Source of the DNA: Mangrovibacterium sp047972415
Lineage (GTDB): Bacteria > Bacteroidota > Bacteroidia > Bacteroidales > Prolixibacteraceae
Direction: 5' to 3'
Assembly (NCBI GenBank): GCA_047972415.1
Contig: JBKEAN010000063.1
Span: forward strand, 1 to 31,197
Length of the DNA stretch: 31,197 nucleotides
The notes beneath the pieces were generated by a model. That model was given only the letters and a program-made list of their open reading frames with translations, did no database searches and had not been told where the DNA came from. Position 1 is the stretch's first letter. Every line of letters begins with the position of its first letter. Of the stretch, positions 22,738 to 30,875 are shown one piece after another. Made by a program: the position numbers and the translations under genes.

Positions 22738-23079
22738 CTACTTATCTAGTTTGAGGATAATCGCAGAAATTATTTTTTTCAATTCTTCTGCTTCCTTCAT
22801 CAAATTTTGGAGTTCTGTTACAAACTCTGGATTCGTTTTTAATAAAATGGCCAGCCAATAGCTTGTTTCTTTTGATTCTTTTCTGGCGATTCGTAAACGA
22901 AAAAGTTTGTCTTTATCTCCGAGGGATTCATTTGCCTCAATATAATTAGAACCAATTGATGCAGAAGACCGAACTACCTGTTTGGAATCTTCATTGTTGG
23001 AAATATTTCGCGGTAGCTTTTTCAGTGTTAACCGAATGTCGATTGCAAACTGAAGGCACCGGTTTTCCAAATTATTCAT
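22738..23079 (-). CDS. Four helix bundle protein (S23 / 23S rRNA intervening-sequence family)
   Basis: 113 residues, the normal family length. The signature SSASIGSNYIEANES is clear, followed by the helix RLRIARKESKETSYWLAIL and the closing EAEELKKIISAIILKL. Members form pentamers of four-helix bundles. They are known from rRNA intervening sequences and as diversity-element accessory proteins (Avd), but most chromosomal copies have no known job. It sits between moxR and the DUF58 gene, in the same direction, with AT-rich flanks of 47 and 81 bases. That position breaks the usual moxR-DUF58 adjacency and suggests a mobile or recently inserted gene. Confidence 0.9.
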   Translation of the reverse strand: MNNLENRCLQFAIDIRLTLKKLPRNISNNEDSKQVVRSSASIGSNYIEANESLGDKDKLFRLRIARKESKETSYWLAILLKTNPEFVTELQNLMKEAEELKKIISAIILKLDK

Positions 23080-23126
23080 TTGGGTCTTTTGTTTTTTGTT
23101 TTTTTGATATTTGGAATTTTCGCCTT

Positions 23127-24122
23127 TTAGGGTACTTCTACCGTATTCAAAATATCAGTGATAATTTCTTCACTGGTAATGTTGTTGGCTTCGGCTTCAT
23201 AGCTCAAACCAATACGGTGACGGAGTACATCATGGCACACTGCGCGAACGTCTTCCGGAATAACATAACCACGGCGCTTAATGAACGCATACGCTTTGGC
23301 TGCCTGCGCCAAGCTGATGCTGGCACGCGGCGAACCACCGTACGAAATCATGTCAGCATATTTTTCCAGCTTATATTCCTTGGGGTTACGGGTGGCAAAC
23401 ACAATGTCAACAATGTATTTGCTGATTTTTTCATCCAGGTAAACATCTTTTACTACGTCGCGCGCCTTCAAAATATCTTCCGGTTTAAGCACCGTTGATG
23501 GCTGCGGAAACTGTTTCAACAGGTTTTGCTGGATAATGAGTTTTTCTTCTTCTTTTGCCGGGTATTTAATCACCACTTTCAGCATAAAACGGTCAACCTG
23601 GGCCTCGGGTAGCGGGTAGGTGCCTTCTTGTTCAATGGGGTTTTGGGTGGCCATTACCAAAAAAGGTTCTTTCAGTTTAAAGGTTTGGTCGCCAATGGTA
23701 ATCTGGCGTTCCTGCATCGCCTCAAGCAAGGCCGATTGCACTTTGGCCGGTGCACGGTTAATCTCGTCGGCCAGTACAAAGTTGGTAAAGATTGGCCCTT
23801 TTTTAACGATGAACTCTTCGTTTTTCTGACTATAAATCAACGTACCAAGTAAGTCGGCCGGCAATAAATCCGGTGTAAACTGAATCCGGGCAAAGTTGGC
23901 GTCAATGGTTTTTGCAAGTGTGTTAATTGCCAGTGTCTTTGCCAAACCGGGAACACCCTCGAGCAGAATGTGCCCGCCCGACAGCAACCCAATCATCAGA
24001 CTTTCAACCAAATGTTTTTGGCCAACAATCACCTTGTTCATTTCCATGCTGATCAGATCCACAAAAGAACTTTCTTTTTGGATGCGTTCATTCAGCTCGC
24101 GAATATCCACTGTTTGATTCAT
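23127..24122 (-). CDS. MoxR family AAA+ ATPase, first gene of the bat operon
   Basis: 331 residues. Walker A is GVPGLAKT (56-63), Walker B is VLADEIN with Asp119-Glu120, and the sensor region VMATQNPIEQEGTYPLPEAQVDRFM is typical of MoxR. The C-terminal lid carries SPRASISLAQAAKAYAF. These ATPases are thought to act as chaperones that load metal or assemble complexes with VWA proteins, here the Bat proteins encoded downstream. It is cytoplasmic. It begins at ATG 24122 and is divergent from truA. The name batI or moxR is used in different genomes. Confidence 0.93.
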   Translation of the reverse strand: MNQTVDIRELNERIQKESSFVDLISMEMNKVIVGQKHLVESLMIGLLSGGHILLEGVPGLAKTLAINTLAKTIDANFARIQFTPDLLPADLLGTLIYSQKNEEFIVKKGPIFTNFVLADEINRAPAKVQSALLEAMQERQITIGDQTFKLKEPFLVMATQNPIEQEGTYPLPEAQVDRFMLKVVIKYPAKEEEKLIIQQNLLKQFPQPSTVLKPEDILKARDVVKDVYLDEKISKYIVDIVFATRNPKEYKLEKYADMISYGGSPRASISLAQAAKAYAFIKRRGYVIPEDVRAVCHDVLRHRIGLSYEAEANNITSEEIITDILNTVEVP

Positions 24123-24167
24123 ATTCTTTTTTAATGTGTTTTTTTATTTTGAATGACGAAATTACCT

Positions 24168-24197
24168 TTTGCGACTCCAAAAAAGGGTATAACTTTG
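24168..24197 (+). promoter_or_regulatory. Bacteroidota-type promoter for truA
   Basis: TTTG at 24168-24171 and TAACTTTG at 24190-24197 are separated by 18 bases, an almost exact match to the Bacteroidota -33 (TTTG) and -7 (TAnnTTTG) boxes. Transcription would begin near 24204 and give a leader of about 60 bases before the truA ATG at 24267. The site therefore favours the start at 24267 over any upstream one. Confidence 0.7.
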
Positions 24198-24266
24198 TTA
24201 AAGATTGTTAAGTTAACAAGCACACAAAAGCGCGATAAATTTAATATTTTCGCGCGTTCAAAGTTG

Positions 24267-25079
24267 ATGGACTTAAATTTTAATCCAACAAAATCCGATT
24301 TGAAACAGCGTTATTTTATCGAATTAGCCTACAAAGGTACCCATTACCACGGCTGGCAGGTTCAACCCAATGCCTGTAGTGTGCAGGAAGAGATGGAACG
24401 GGCACTCAGCACCATTTGTCGCGAAGAAATAGCTGTGACCGGCGCTGGCCGTACCGATACCGGCGTACATGCCAGCTATTATGTAGCCCATTTTGATTCG
24501 GAAAATGAAAAATTGGATTCGGCAGACTTTGTACATAAGCTGAACCGTTTTTTAGGCCCCGATTTGGTTATATTTTGTTTGACAAAGGTTGATAATGAAG
24601 CTCATGCCCGTTTTAGTGCAGTGTCGCGTACCTACCATTATTTTATACAACAGCAAAAAAATCCGTTTACGCGCGAAACGGCATGGCAATTCAACCGGAA
24701 TTTAAATATTCAAAAAATGAACGAGGCATGCAAAGTATTGTTTGAATTTGAGGATTTTACAAGTTTTAGTAAACTTCACACCGACGTAAAAACCAATAAC
24801 TGCAAAATGTACAGGGCAGAGTGGAAACAAGAAGGAAGTAAGCTGCTGTTTGTGGTGCAAGCCGACCGTTTTTTGCGCAATATGGTACGCGCCATTGTAG
24901 GAACGATGGTTGAAGTAGGGCAGGGAAAGCTCACCGTTAATGGTTTTCGCCAGATTATTGAAGCGAGGGATAGGGGCGCGGCAGGCACATCGGTTCCGGC
25001 AGAAGGCTTGTTTTTAGCAGATATTGCTTATCCCGGAACGGTGTTTGTGCGAACGGTACCGGCAGCTACAATAAATTAG
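24267..25079 (+). CDS. truA: tRNA pseudouridine(38-40) synthase TruA
   Basis: 270 residues from ATG 24267. Upstream in-frame codons back to 24153 are open but lie within and beyond the promoter. The catalytic motif GAGRTDTGVHA includes the nucleophilic Asp64. Other family marks are YFIELAYKGTHYHGWQVQPN near the N-terminus, ARFSAVSRTYHYFI in the middle, and VVQADRFLRNMVRAIVGTMVEVGQGK near the C-terminus. The enzyme converts uridines at positions 38-40 of the tRNA anticodon arm in the cytoplasm. Its last 14 bases overlap the end of the convergent gene at 25066. Confidence 0.95.
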   Translation: MDLNFNPTKSDLKQRYFIELAYKGTHYHGWQVQPNACSVQEEMERALSTICREEIAVTGAGRTDTGVHASYYVAHFDSENEKLDSADFVHKLNRFLGPDLVIFCLTKVDNEAHARFSAVSRTYHYFIQQQKNPFTRETAWQFNRNLNIQKMNEACKVLFEFEDFTSFSKLHTDVKTNNCKMYRAEWKQEGSKLLFVVQADRFLRNMVRAIVGTMVEVGQGKLTVNGFRQIIEARDRGAAGTSVPAEGLFLADIAYPGTVFVRTVPAATIN

Positions 25080-25932
25080 CAATCGCACTTAGGTCATTCA
25101 CCTTTTCGTCGTAGCCGAGCGATTCGTAACTTTCGATTAAACTTTCCAATAGTTTTTTAATAATGGTGCGGTCTTCGCATGAGGTCTGAAGGGCTTCCTC
25201 GTTAACATGCTCGTCGCGGCGGCTGAGGTACTCAATCTCCTTTCGGCCAACAATTGCACCTTTATTGGCCGGATTAATATAAAAAAGTACCGGCGAGTTG
25301 TAATCATGCCCATGTGCACGTTTGGCCATTTCAGGGTCGATGTACGCAATGAGCGGGTTTTTCGCATAATCGACAAACTGCACCGGAAAACCCAATTCGC
25401 GGGCAATAAGCAGGTATAAAATGGCTAACGAAACAGGATTGCCTTTCTTGGTTTCGAGCAGTTGGTTCAGGTAACCGTTTTGAGGCGATTGCAGATTGCT
25501 CATGTTGATGCCGAATTTATTGACATCGAACAAAATGTGGTTTAGTACCGTAATTTTCTCGATAGATGTGAGCCGGTTGTTAATTTCGAGCCAAACATCG
25601 TTACCTATTTTTTTTAGTTGTGACTGAATGTCTTTTAACTTTAATTCGGGATATTGGTATTGGCTAATCAAAAAGAAACCTTCGAACAGGTCAACTTCTT
25701 TTTGCTTTGACCAGTTTCGTATTTTTCGGCTGGTTTGACGAAATTGAATTTGCTGAATCAGGTTTTCAATGCGGGTTTGTATCAATTCATCCAAACTTGT
25801 TTCCCAAATGTGTTCCAATTCTTCAACCTGCAACGAATCTTCTTTCAGCAGTTCCCGCTCCACCATTTCAAACACCGCTTGATCGGGATCGTCCAAAAGC
25901 GAGATAAGGGCTTGTAGTTTTTCTGCTTCCAT
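25066..25932 (-). CDS. SirB1-like protein with transglutaminase-like domain
   Basis: 288 residues. An all-helical N-terminal part (about 1-110: helical repeats with LISLLDDPDQAVFEMVERELL) precedes the SirB1 core: NGYLNQLLETKKGNPVSLAILYLLIARELGFPVQFVDYAKNPLIAYID. The stretch KKGNPVSLAILYLLIARELG is the hallmark of this transglutaminase-like group, in which the fold persists but the catalytic Cys is often absent; here the Cys position is occupied by Ser-Leu. The last third has no recognised fold but ends in a helix. Function is unknown; the family is widespread. Its stop overlaps truA by 14 bases, tail to tail. Confidence 0.8.
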   Translation of the reverse strand: MEAEKLQALISLLDDPDQAVFEMVERELLKEDSLQVEELEHIWETSLDELIQTRIENLIQQIQFRQTSRKIRNWSKQKEVDLFEGFFLISQYQYPELKLKDIQSQLKKIGNDVWLEINNRLTSIEKITVLNHILFDVNKFGINMSNLQSPQNGYLNQLLETKKGNPVSLAILYLLIARELGFPVQFVDYAKNPLIAYIDPEMAKRAHGHDYNSPVLFYINPANKGAIVGRKEIEYLSRRDEHVNEEALQTSCEDRTIIKKLLESLIESYESLGYDEKVNDLSAIANLL

Positions 25933-25958
25933 AGGCTTGTGCTATGGGATGAATATAG

Positions 25959-26828
25959 CTATTCCGTTAATTTATCCAATACCGTGTGGATGAGTTTTTT
26001 CATTTGCGAATGGTATTCGCCGTTAGCTTTTTTACTGAGGCGGTTGGCTATAATTAGGCAAACGGTTGCCGCATGGTGCCCCAGTAACGCCGAAAGCCCG
26101 TATATGGCCGAGCATTCCATTTCGTAGTTGGTAATCCGTCGGCCGTCGAAAACAAAATTTTCAATTTTAGCATTGATGTCAGGGTCAATAATAGGCAAGC
26201 GCAGCACCCTGCCTTGTGGCCCGTAAAACCCAGGTGCCGATATGGTTACGCCTGGGGTAGAGTCGCTGCCAACCAGCTTGCCGAAAAGTTTCGGCGAAGC
26301 GTTCACGACGTAAGGTGAGGTGAGTAGCGGATTCCAGCCGGCATGTTTTTTAAACGCTTCTTCAAAATCCAAATCCGAAACCGATTTACGTCCGGCATAG
26401 TAATTCAGCAAACCGTCGAAACCTATTGCTTTTTCCGAAACAACAAAGGAATTTACATCCAGATAGGGCTGTAAACCGCCCGAAGTGCCAATACGAACAA
26501 TATTCAGGCTGCGTTTTTCGGCTTTTATTTCCCGTGTGGCAAAATCGATGTTTGCCAGCGCATCCAATTCATTCAGCACAATATCAATATTGTCGGTTCC
26601 AATGCCGGTTGAAACGACTGTGATGCGTTTCCCGTTGTAAAACCCAACCAGCGAAACAAACTCGCGGTTACTGGTTTTGGCTTCAATTTCGGAAAAGAAG
26701 CTGCCAATCAGCTCAACACGCCCCGGATCGCCAACCAGGATAATGTTGTCGGCAAGGTGTCCGGGTTTCAGGTGCAGGTGAAAAACACTTCCGTCGGGGT
26801 TGATAATTAATTCTGATGAGCCAATCAT
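25959..26828 (-). CDS. Nucleoside phosphorylase (uridine phosphorylase-like, PNP/UDP family)
   Basis: 289 residues from ATG 26828 (MIGSSELIINPDG). A longer reading from 26948 would add 40 residues of noncoding-like composition. Motifs of the trimeric/hexameric phosphorylase family are ILVGDPGRV (30-38), the phosphate-site VVSTGIGTDNIDIVLNEL, IVRIGTSGG, and the ribose/base site NYEMECSAIYGL. This EMECSA form, rather than the purine-type ending, points toward uridine-like substrates, but that is inference. The enzyme would release a base and ribose-1-phosphate in the cytoplasm (nucleoside salvage). It lies 27 bases upstream of the SirB1-like gene's start in the same direction, so the two may be co-transcribed. 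Confidence 0.88.
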   Translation of the reverse strand: MIGSSELIINPDGSVFHLHLKPGHLADNIILVGDPGRVELIGSFFSEIEAKTSNREFVSLVGFYNGKRITVVSTGIGTDNIDIVLNELDALANIDFATREIKAEKRSLNIVRIGTSGGLQPYLDVNSFVVSEKAIGFDGLLNYYAGRKSVSDLDFEEAFKKHAGWNPLLTSPYVVNASPKLFGKLVGSDSTPGVTISAPGFYGPQGRVLRLPIIDPDINAKIENFVFDGRRITNYEMECSAIYGLSALLGHHAATVCLIIANRLSKKANGEYHSQMKKLIHTVLDKLTE

Positions 26829-26857
26829 AAACTTGTTCTGTAATTTGTTATTCACCC

Positions 26858-26865
26858 CAAAACTA
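26858..26865 (-). promoter_or_regulatory. Possible -7 promoter box for the nucleoside phosphorylase gene
   Basis: TAGTTTTG on the minus strand fits TAnnTTTG, 30 bases upstream of the ATG at 26828. No clear -33 box is visible. It supports the shorter start for the phosphorylase. Confidence 0.4.
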
Positions 26866-26984
26866 TAAAATTTAAGGTTGAAAATTGCAGCGGCTGTATT
26901 TGCCGGCAAAATTTGGTAGTTAACCGTTCCAATCATTGGCATTGCCACCAGATTTTCTTATCATCGCCATCAAATAGAAACCTT

Positions 26985-27827
26985 ATGCAAATGAATCGGA
27001 ACTTTACACAAATGAATGCGTTGAAAAAATCGTACATTATTATTGGCGTACTTTCAATTGTAGTGCTTGTTTTTTTTGGAAGTAGCATGTTTTACACCAT
27101 TCAACCTGGTGAGCGGGCTATTATTTTCCGCCCATTCGGCAATGGCTTGGATAAAGAACATGTGTACCTACCTGGTTTTCATGTGGTAGCTCCTTGGAAT
27201 GATATGATTGTTTACGATGTGAAAGAACAACAACGGGAGGAAACGATGGATGTTCTGGATAAAAATGGTTTGTCGCTCAATGTTGATGTATCTGTTCGGT
27301 TTAACCCGCTTTACGAGAATATTGGCACCTTGCACGAGGTGTTTGGAAAAGCTTACATTGAACAACTGATTGTGCCCGAAGTACGCTCGATGGTTCGCCA
27401 GGTTGCAGGCCGCTACACAGCCGAAGAGATTTATTCGACCAAGCGGAGCGAAGTGGAACAATCGATTATTGACGAAACCAAGATCATCCTTTCGAAAAAT
27501 AATATTGATATGCGGGCGTTGCTGATCCGCTCCATCAACCTTCCCGACCAAATAAGAATTGCTATTGAAAACAAGTTGAAGCAAGAGCAGGAAGCCTTGG
27601 CCTACCAGTTTCGCCTGAGCCGCGAAACTGCCGAAGCTGAACGTAAACGCATTGAAGCCGAAGGTGTTGCTAAGTATAATCAAATTATCAATTCAAGTTT
27701 GACCGATAAAATACTGACGCAGCGAGGCATTGAAGCAACCTTGGAGCTGTCAAAATCAGACAATGCAAAAGTGGTTGTTGTCGGGAGTGGCAAAGAGGGG
27801 CTTCCACTGATTCTTGGAAATAACTAA
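26985..27827 (+). CDS. SPFH/prohibitin family membrane protein
   Basis: 280 residues from ATG 26985; another ATG at 27012 (MNALKKSYIIIG) is equally possible. One N-terminal membrane helix (SYIIIGVLSIVVLVFFGSSMF) is followed by the SPFH domain (TIQPGERAIIFRPFGNGLDKEHVYLPGFHVVAPW, VSVRFNPLYENI). A coiled-coil tail then has KLKQEQEALAYQFRLSRETAEAERKRIEAEG. Prohibitin-like proteins form ring or cage assemblies at the membrane and often restrain membrane proteases such as FtsH. It is divergent from the phosphorylase gene. A good terminator lies 25 bases downstream, so it is a single-gene unit. Confidence 0.9.
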   Translation: MQMNRNFTQMNALKKSYIIIGVLSIVVLVFFGSSMFYTIQPGERAIIFRPFGNGLDKEHVYLPGFHVVAPWNDMIVYDVKEQQREETMDVLDKNGLSLNVDVSVRFNPLYENIGTLHEVFGKAYIEQLIVPEVRSMVRQVAGRYTAEEIYSTKRSEVEQSIIDETKIILSKNNIDMRALLIRSINLPDQIRIAIENKLKQEQEALAYQFRLSRETAEAERKRIEAEGVAKYNQIINSSLTDKILTQRGIEATLELSKSDNAKVVVVGSGKEGLPLILGNN

Positions 27828-27851
27828 TTCAAAAAAAAACAATAAACTTGT

Positions 27852-27880
27852 GCCGGCTCGCAGATTGGAGCCGGCTTTTT
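27852..27880 (+). terminator. Intrinsic terminator after the prohibitin gene
   Basis: GCCGGCTC and GAGCCGGC form a perfect 8-bp GC-rich stem with an 8-base loop (GCAGATTG), followed by TTTTT. It separates the SPFH gene from the thioesterase start 12 bases further on. Confidence 0.9.
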
Positions 27881-27891
27881 ATTTTATAGCT

Positions 27892-28371
27892 ATGCGAAAA
27901 ATTTTGAATGTTCACCGGAACGACGATCCCAATTTGTATCAATGTATCGGATGTTCGCCATTTAACCCGATTGGCCTGAAACTGGAATTCTGGGAAGACG
28001 GAGACGAATTGTACTCGGAATGGGAGCCGAAAGACCAGTTTATGAGTTGGGTGCACGTACTGCATGGGGGCATACAGGCAACCCTGCTCGACGAAATTGC
28101 TGGCTGGGTAATTTACATTAAATGTAAAACTGCTGGCGTAACAACCTCAATAAATGTTCGATATAAGGAAGCGGTTCATACCAACCAAGGCAAAGTAAGC
28201 TTGCGTGCACGTTTGGTTGAGCAAACAAAACGAACGGCTAAAATTGAAGCAAAATTATTTGATGGCAATGGAAAACTGTGTACGGAGGCAGAATTGAACT
28301 ATTTTATATTTCCGGAACGGATTGCTCGTGAAAAATTTCATTATCCGGGAATTGATGCATTCTTTGAGTGA
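27892..28371 (+). CDS. PaaI-like thioesterase (hotdog fold)
   Basis: 159 residues from ATG 27892 (MRKILNVHRNDDPN), which lies after the terminator; an upstream in-frame start at 27814 is within the previous gene. The hotdog-fold hallmark HGGIQATLLDEIAGW has His58-Gly-Gly and Asp67-Glu68 in the position of the active site. Tail: TEAELNYFIFPERIAR. PaaI-like enzymes hydrolyse acyl- or aryl-CoA thioesters in the cytoplasm. The substrate is not predictable. The N-terminal CIGCSPFNPIGLKL is the common motif of the DUF4442/PaaI-type subgroup in Bacteroidota. Confidence 0.88.
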   Translation: MRKILNVHRNDDPNLYQCIGCSPFNPIGLKLEFWEDGDELYSEWEPKDQFMSWVHVLHGGIQATLLDEIAGWVIYIKCKTAGVTTSINVRYKEAVHTNQGKVSLRARLVEQTKRTAKIEAKLFDGNGKLCTEAELNYFIFPERIAREKFHYPGIDAFFE

Positions 28372-28374
28372 GAA

Positions 28375-28399
28375 GGATTAAGCTTATTCAGCTTAATCC
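28375..28399. terminator. Hairpin shared by two convergent genes
   Basis: GGATTAAGCT and AGCTTAATCC pair perfectly (10 bp) around TATTC. The hairpin overlaps the last bases of the gene at 28393-28671 and follows the thioesterase stop at once. Beyond it on the plus strand is CATCTTTTCC, not a clean T-run, so it may be a bidirectional stop or an RNA stabiliser. Confidence 0.55.
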
Positions 28400-28671
28400 A
28401 TCTTTTCCATTAAGTGTGTTGATTTATTGCGAATTACCGAGTTTAGATCGGAATCTGGTTGTGACGTATTACTAGTTGCATTTTGTTGCGGCGAAACATT
28501 CAGTGTTTTTTCATCCTTCTGAAGCGTAATCTCCTGCTTGGCCTCTACCTGTTCCTGTACAACCGGCACCGGGTTTTCGGTCTGGTTTTTTTGAGTTGAT
28601 TCAATGTTTTGGGACATTTTTAAGCCTAACAGGTAGAAAATAGAAGAAGTTAGAATAACTGCTGTTTTCAT
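28393..28671 (-). CDS. Hypothetical small protein, 92 residues
   Basis: From ATG 28671 (MKTAVILTSSIFYLLGLKM), the N-terminus is hydrophobic and could be a signal anchor. The rest is a polar, Q/N/E/T-rich chain (NQTENPVPVVQEQVEAKQE, VSPQQNATSNTSQPDSD) that is probably disordered, ending STHLMEKMD. I recognise no family. A longer reading from 28788 is open, but its first 39 residues look like noncoding sequence. The likely location is the inner face of the outer membrane or the periplasm. Function unknown. Confidence 0.55.
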   Translation of the reverse strand: MKTAVILTSSIFYLLGLKMSQNIESTQKNQTENPVPVVQEQVEAKQEITLQKDEKTLNVSPQQNATSNTSQPDSDLNSVIRNKSTHLMEKMD

Positions 28672-28781
28672 GTTTTCGGATGAAAATTTTCCTAAAGTTA
28701 AATTTTTCTGCGATGCCCGAGTGAAAAATTCGTTAATAATCTTTAACAGGGCGACAATCACTTGCATTTTGAAAGCGAAAT

Positions 28782-28862
28782 ATGACAAAACGCAGGAAAT
28801 GGGCAGCGCTGCTGGCCGATTTGCTTTTTTTCGTGGTTTTAATGGCGATTGGCAACTGTTAA
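28782..28862 (+). CDS. Possible membrane microprotein (26 residues)
   Basis: ATG 28782 to TAA 28862 encodes MTKRRKWAALLADLLFFV followed by VLMAIGNC: a positive N-terminus, then one hydrophobic helix. The layout is that of small membrane peptides. A purine-rich GAAAGCGAAAT precedes the ATG. There is no other gene in this gap on the plus strand. Without homologues it stays a candidate only; a chance open frame is possible. Confidence 0.3.
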   Translation: MTKRRKWAALLADLLFFVVLMAIGNC

Positions 28863-28928
28863 AGTCGCCTTCAACCCCTATGAAAAACGATTCAGCAATA
28901 CGTTTGCCTAAAAATACAACGCCTATTT

Positions 28929-29453
28929 TCAGATAGATTGAAGGAATATGAGCAGCTCGCTTTTGAATATCTGGAATGATTCGTTCAGCTTTTTGGTCCG
29001 CTTGTCGATAAATTTTTGAAGGGCAGGAGCAGTGTTTACCGTTTGCAGCTCGTCCAGAAAATCCCAGCGCTGATGTTCAAACCAGTTTTCGCTGCGAAGA
29101 ATGCGTCGTCCACCATATTTTAGTTCGTAGTAGCGTGCTACGGTCGAAGCATTTTTAAGTGATGCGTTATTATTTATGCGTGCTAATGCCCCCGAGTAGG
29201 CCCGGATGATATGCCAGTTTTTATTGAGTTCGTCGGAGTACTCGATAAAAAACTTCAAATTGCTCAGCGATTCATAAAAGGAAGGAATATCTTCTTTTTC
29301 GAGGCTTTCCTGCATGAACGAGAGACATGCTTTAACCGAGTCAATCAAGTGGTCCAGGTATTTCCGTTCCGAAACGGTCATCAGTCCCAGTTTGTGATGA
29401 CTAGCGGAAGGAGTAATATGGATATTCTTCAGGAAATTTTCAACTTGAAGCAT
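28929..29453 (-). CDS. Conserved hypothetical protein, 174 residues
   Basis: Start ATG 29453 (MLQVENFLKNIHITPSASH). The protein is mostly helical, charged and soluble, with no signal peptide or membrane helix. Visible stretches are VSERKYLDHLIDSVKACLSFM, NLKFFIEYSDELNKNWHIIRAYSGALARI and a closing helix FQIFKSELLIFLQSI. I recognise no family. It is divergent from the esterase gene at 29651 and convergent to nothing close. The codon use resembles its neighbours, so it is probably a real gene of unknown function. Confidence 0.75.
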   Translation of the reverse strand: MLQVENFLKNIHITPSASHHKLGLMTVSERKYLDHLIDSVKACLSFMQESLEKEDIPSFYESLSNLKFFIEYSDELNKNWHIIRAYSGALARINNNASLKNASTVARYYELKYGGRRILRSENWFEHQRWDFLDELQTVNTAPALQKFIDKRTKKLNESFQIFKSELLIFLQSI

Positions 29454-29596
29454 AAACTAAATTTTCATGCAAATTAGCTCTTCAAATCCGATTTGCAAAC
29501 GAATAACCCAACCAATGAGTGAACGATGGTACCGGTTGAGCAATGCCACGGACAGACCGAGCAAACGTGCCAGTAGCGCCCTTAAAACGATAGCGC

Positions 29597-29626
29597 TTTC
29601 GAAAGCAATTATTCTTTTTAGCTTTG
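29597..29626 (+). promoter_or_regulatory. Likely Bacteroidota promoter for the esterase gene
   Basis: TAGCTTTG at 29619-29626 fits the -7 box TAnnTTTG exactly. TTTC at 29597-29600, with 18 bases between, is a near match to the -33 TTTG. It lies 25 bases upstream of the ATG at 29651. Confidence 0.5.
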
Positions 29627-29650
29627 TTTTGAACTTAAAATACGGCCAAT

Positions 29651-30763
29651 ATGAAATCCCGATCTGTTTTTATCAGTCTTGTTCTTCTTGTACTAATCAT
29701 ATCGTGCAAGCAAACCGAGTTGCAGCTGTTTGAACCGGATGATTTGCAAATCCACACAGCCGGACGGGTCGACGTGTTGCCGCAAAAACCAATCGTATTA
29801 ATTGGCGCTGCTTCGTCGGTATCGTTTGTTTTTTCGGGCAATAGTTGTTTGATTGGGTTGCGGGCTGGGGCCAACGGTGCAAATTACAATTATGTGTCGC
29901 TCGAAGTTGATGGCGAATACATTGACCGTTACAGAATTGAAGGTGACTCGGTGCAATGGTTGCCTGCCAAAGCAGAAACTTTGGCCAAAACGCATCGGGT
30001 AACTGTTTACAAAGCAACAGAAGCCACCGTTGGCGACATTGAATTTGTTGGGGTAAAGGCTAAAAAATTGGAAAAATTACCCGAATTGGCGTCGCTTAAA
30101 ATCGAGTTTATAGGGAACTCTATTACTTGTGGTATGGGCGTTGATACGCAGGAAATCCCTTGCGGGGCAGGCGAGTGGTACGATCAGCACAACGCGTACT
30201 GGGCTTACGGCCCCCGGCTGGCAAGAGCGTTGAATGCACAGTTTATGCTGAGTTCGGTTTCGGGAATTGGCGTTTACCGCACCTGGAACATGGATGAGCC
30301 ATCGATGCCCGCGGTGTACGAAAACCGCTATCTGAATACCGATTCAACCAAACGCTGGGATTTTGTCCGGTTTCAACCCCACATTGTTAGTATTTGCCTG
30401 GGAACAAACGATTTTTCGGAAGGGGATACGTTGCATGTACGCCCGCCGTTTTCGGCTGATAGGTTTGTGTTACAATACATCCGGTTTGTCGATAAGGTTT
30501 GCAGCTACTATCCGGAGGCACAAATTGTATTACTAACCAGCCCTGTTTTTGATGAAACGAAAAATACGCTGCTGGTAGATTGTTTGCAACGGGTACAGGA
30601 AAATTTTAATAAGCGGAACCCGGTTAAGCCAATTCATCTGTACGAGTTTCGCGGCATTGTGGCACATGGCTGCACCGGTCACCCGGATCGAGAGGATCAA
30701 AAACAAATGGCCGAGCAATTGCTTCCGCTTTTCACGCAGCTGGCTTCGTTACCGAAAAACTGA
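29651..30763 (+). CDS. Lipoprotein SGNH esterase, carbohydrate esterase family 2-like
   Basis: 370 residues. A lipobox LIISC (Cys19) predicts a lipid-anchored envelope enzyme. A beta-sandwich N-terminal domain (about 30-140, with FVFSGNSCLIGLRA and SLEVDGEYI) precedes the SGNH hydrolase domain. The catalytic Ser157 sits in FIGNSITCGMG, Asn253-Asp254 in CLGTNDF, and the C-terminal His344 in CTGHPDREDQ. This order, with the jelly-roll domain before the SGNH domain, is that of CE2 enzymes that deacetylate xylan, glucomannan or related glycans. It is consistent with a plant or algal polysaccharide degrader. A lone gene without a SusCD pair. Confidence 0.88.
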   Translation: MKSRSVFISLVLLVLIISCKQTELQLFEPDDLQIHTAGRVDVLPQKPIVLIGAASSVSFVFSGNSCLIGLRAGANGANYNYVSLEVDGEYIDRYRIEGDSVQWLPAKAETLAKTHRVTVYKATEATVGDIEFVGVKAKKLEKLPELASLKIEFIGNSITCGMGVDTQEIPCGAGEWYDQHNAYWAYGPRLARALNAQFMLSSVSGIGVYRTWNMDEPSMPAVYENRYLNTDSTKRWDFVRFQPHIVSICLGTNDFSEGDTLHVRPPFSADRFVLQYIRFVDKVCSYYPEAQIVLLTSPVFDETKNTLLVDCLQRVQENFNKRNPVKPIHLYEFRGIVAHGCTGHPDREDQKQMAEQLLPLFTQLASLPKN

Positions 30764-30875
30764 AAATCGATCTGACTAATTCAGCCCGGGCTTTTGGTAT
30801 TCTTTTTTAAGTAGAATACATCAGTTTCAACTTCAAAAATTTGTTGAAATACAGATAAAATAGTTGTTTAGAGGC

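Noticed and set aside
24153..24266. N-terminal extension of TruA by 38 codons
   Set aside because: The promoter for truA lies within this stretch (24168-24197), and the extension has no similarity to TruA.
26829..26948. N-terminal extension of the nucleoside phosphorylase by 40 codons
   Set aside because: It would include the -7-like box at 26858-26865 and does not look like the family N-terminus.
29467..29733. Plus-strand frame of 88 codons before and into the esterase gene
   Set aside because: It overlaps the esterase start in another frame and the promoter region, and has no family features.
30764..30830. Short palindrome AGCCCGGGCT after the esterase as a terminator
   Set aside because: The stem has no loop of usable size and the T-run is displaced, so support is too weak to list.
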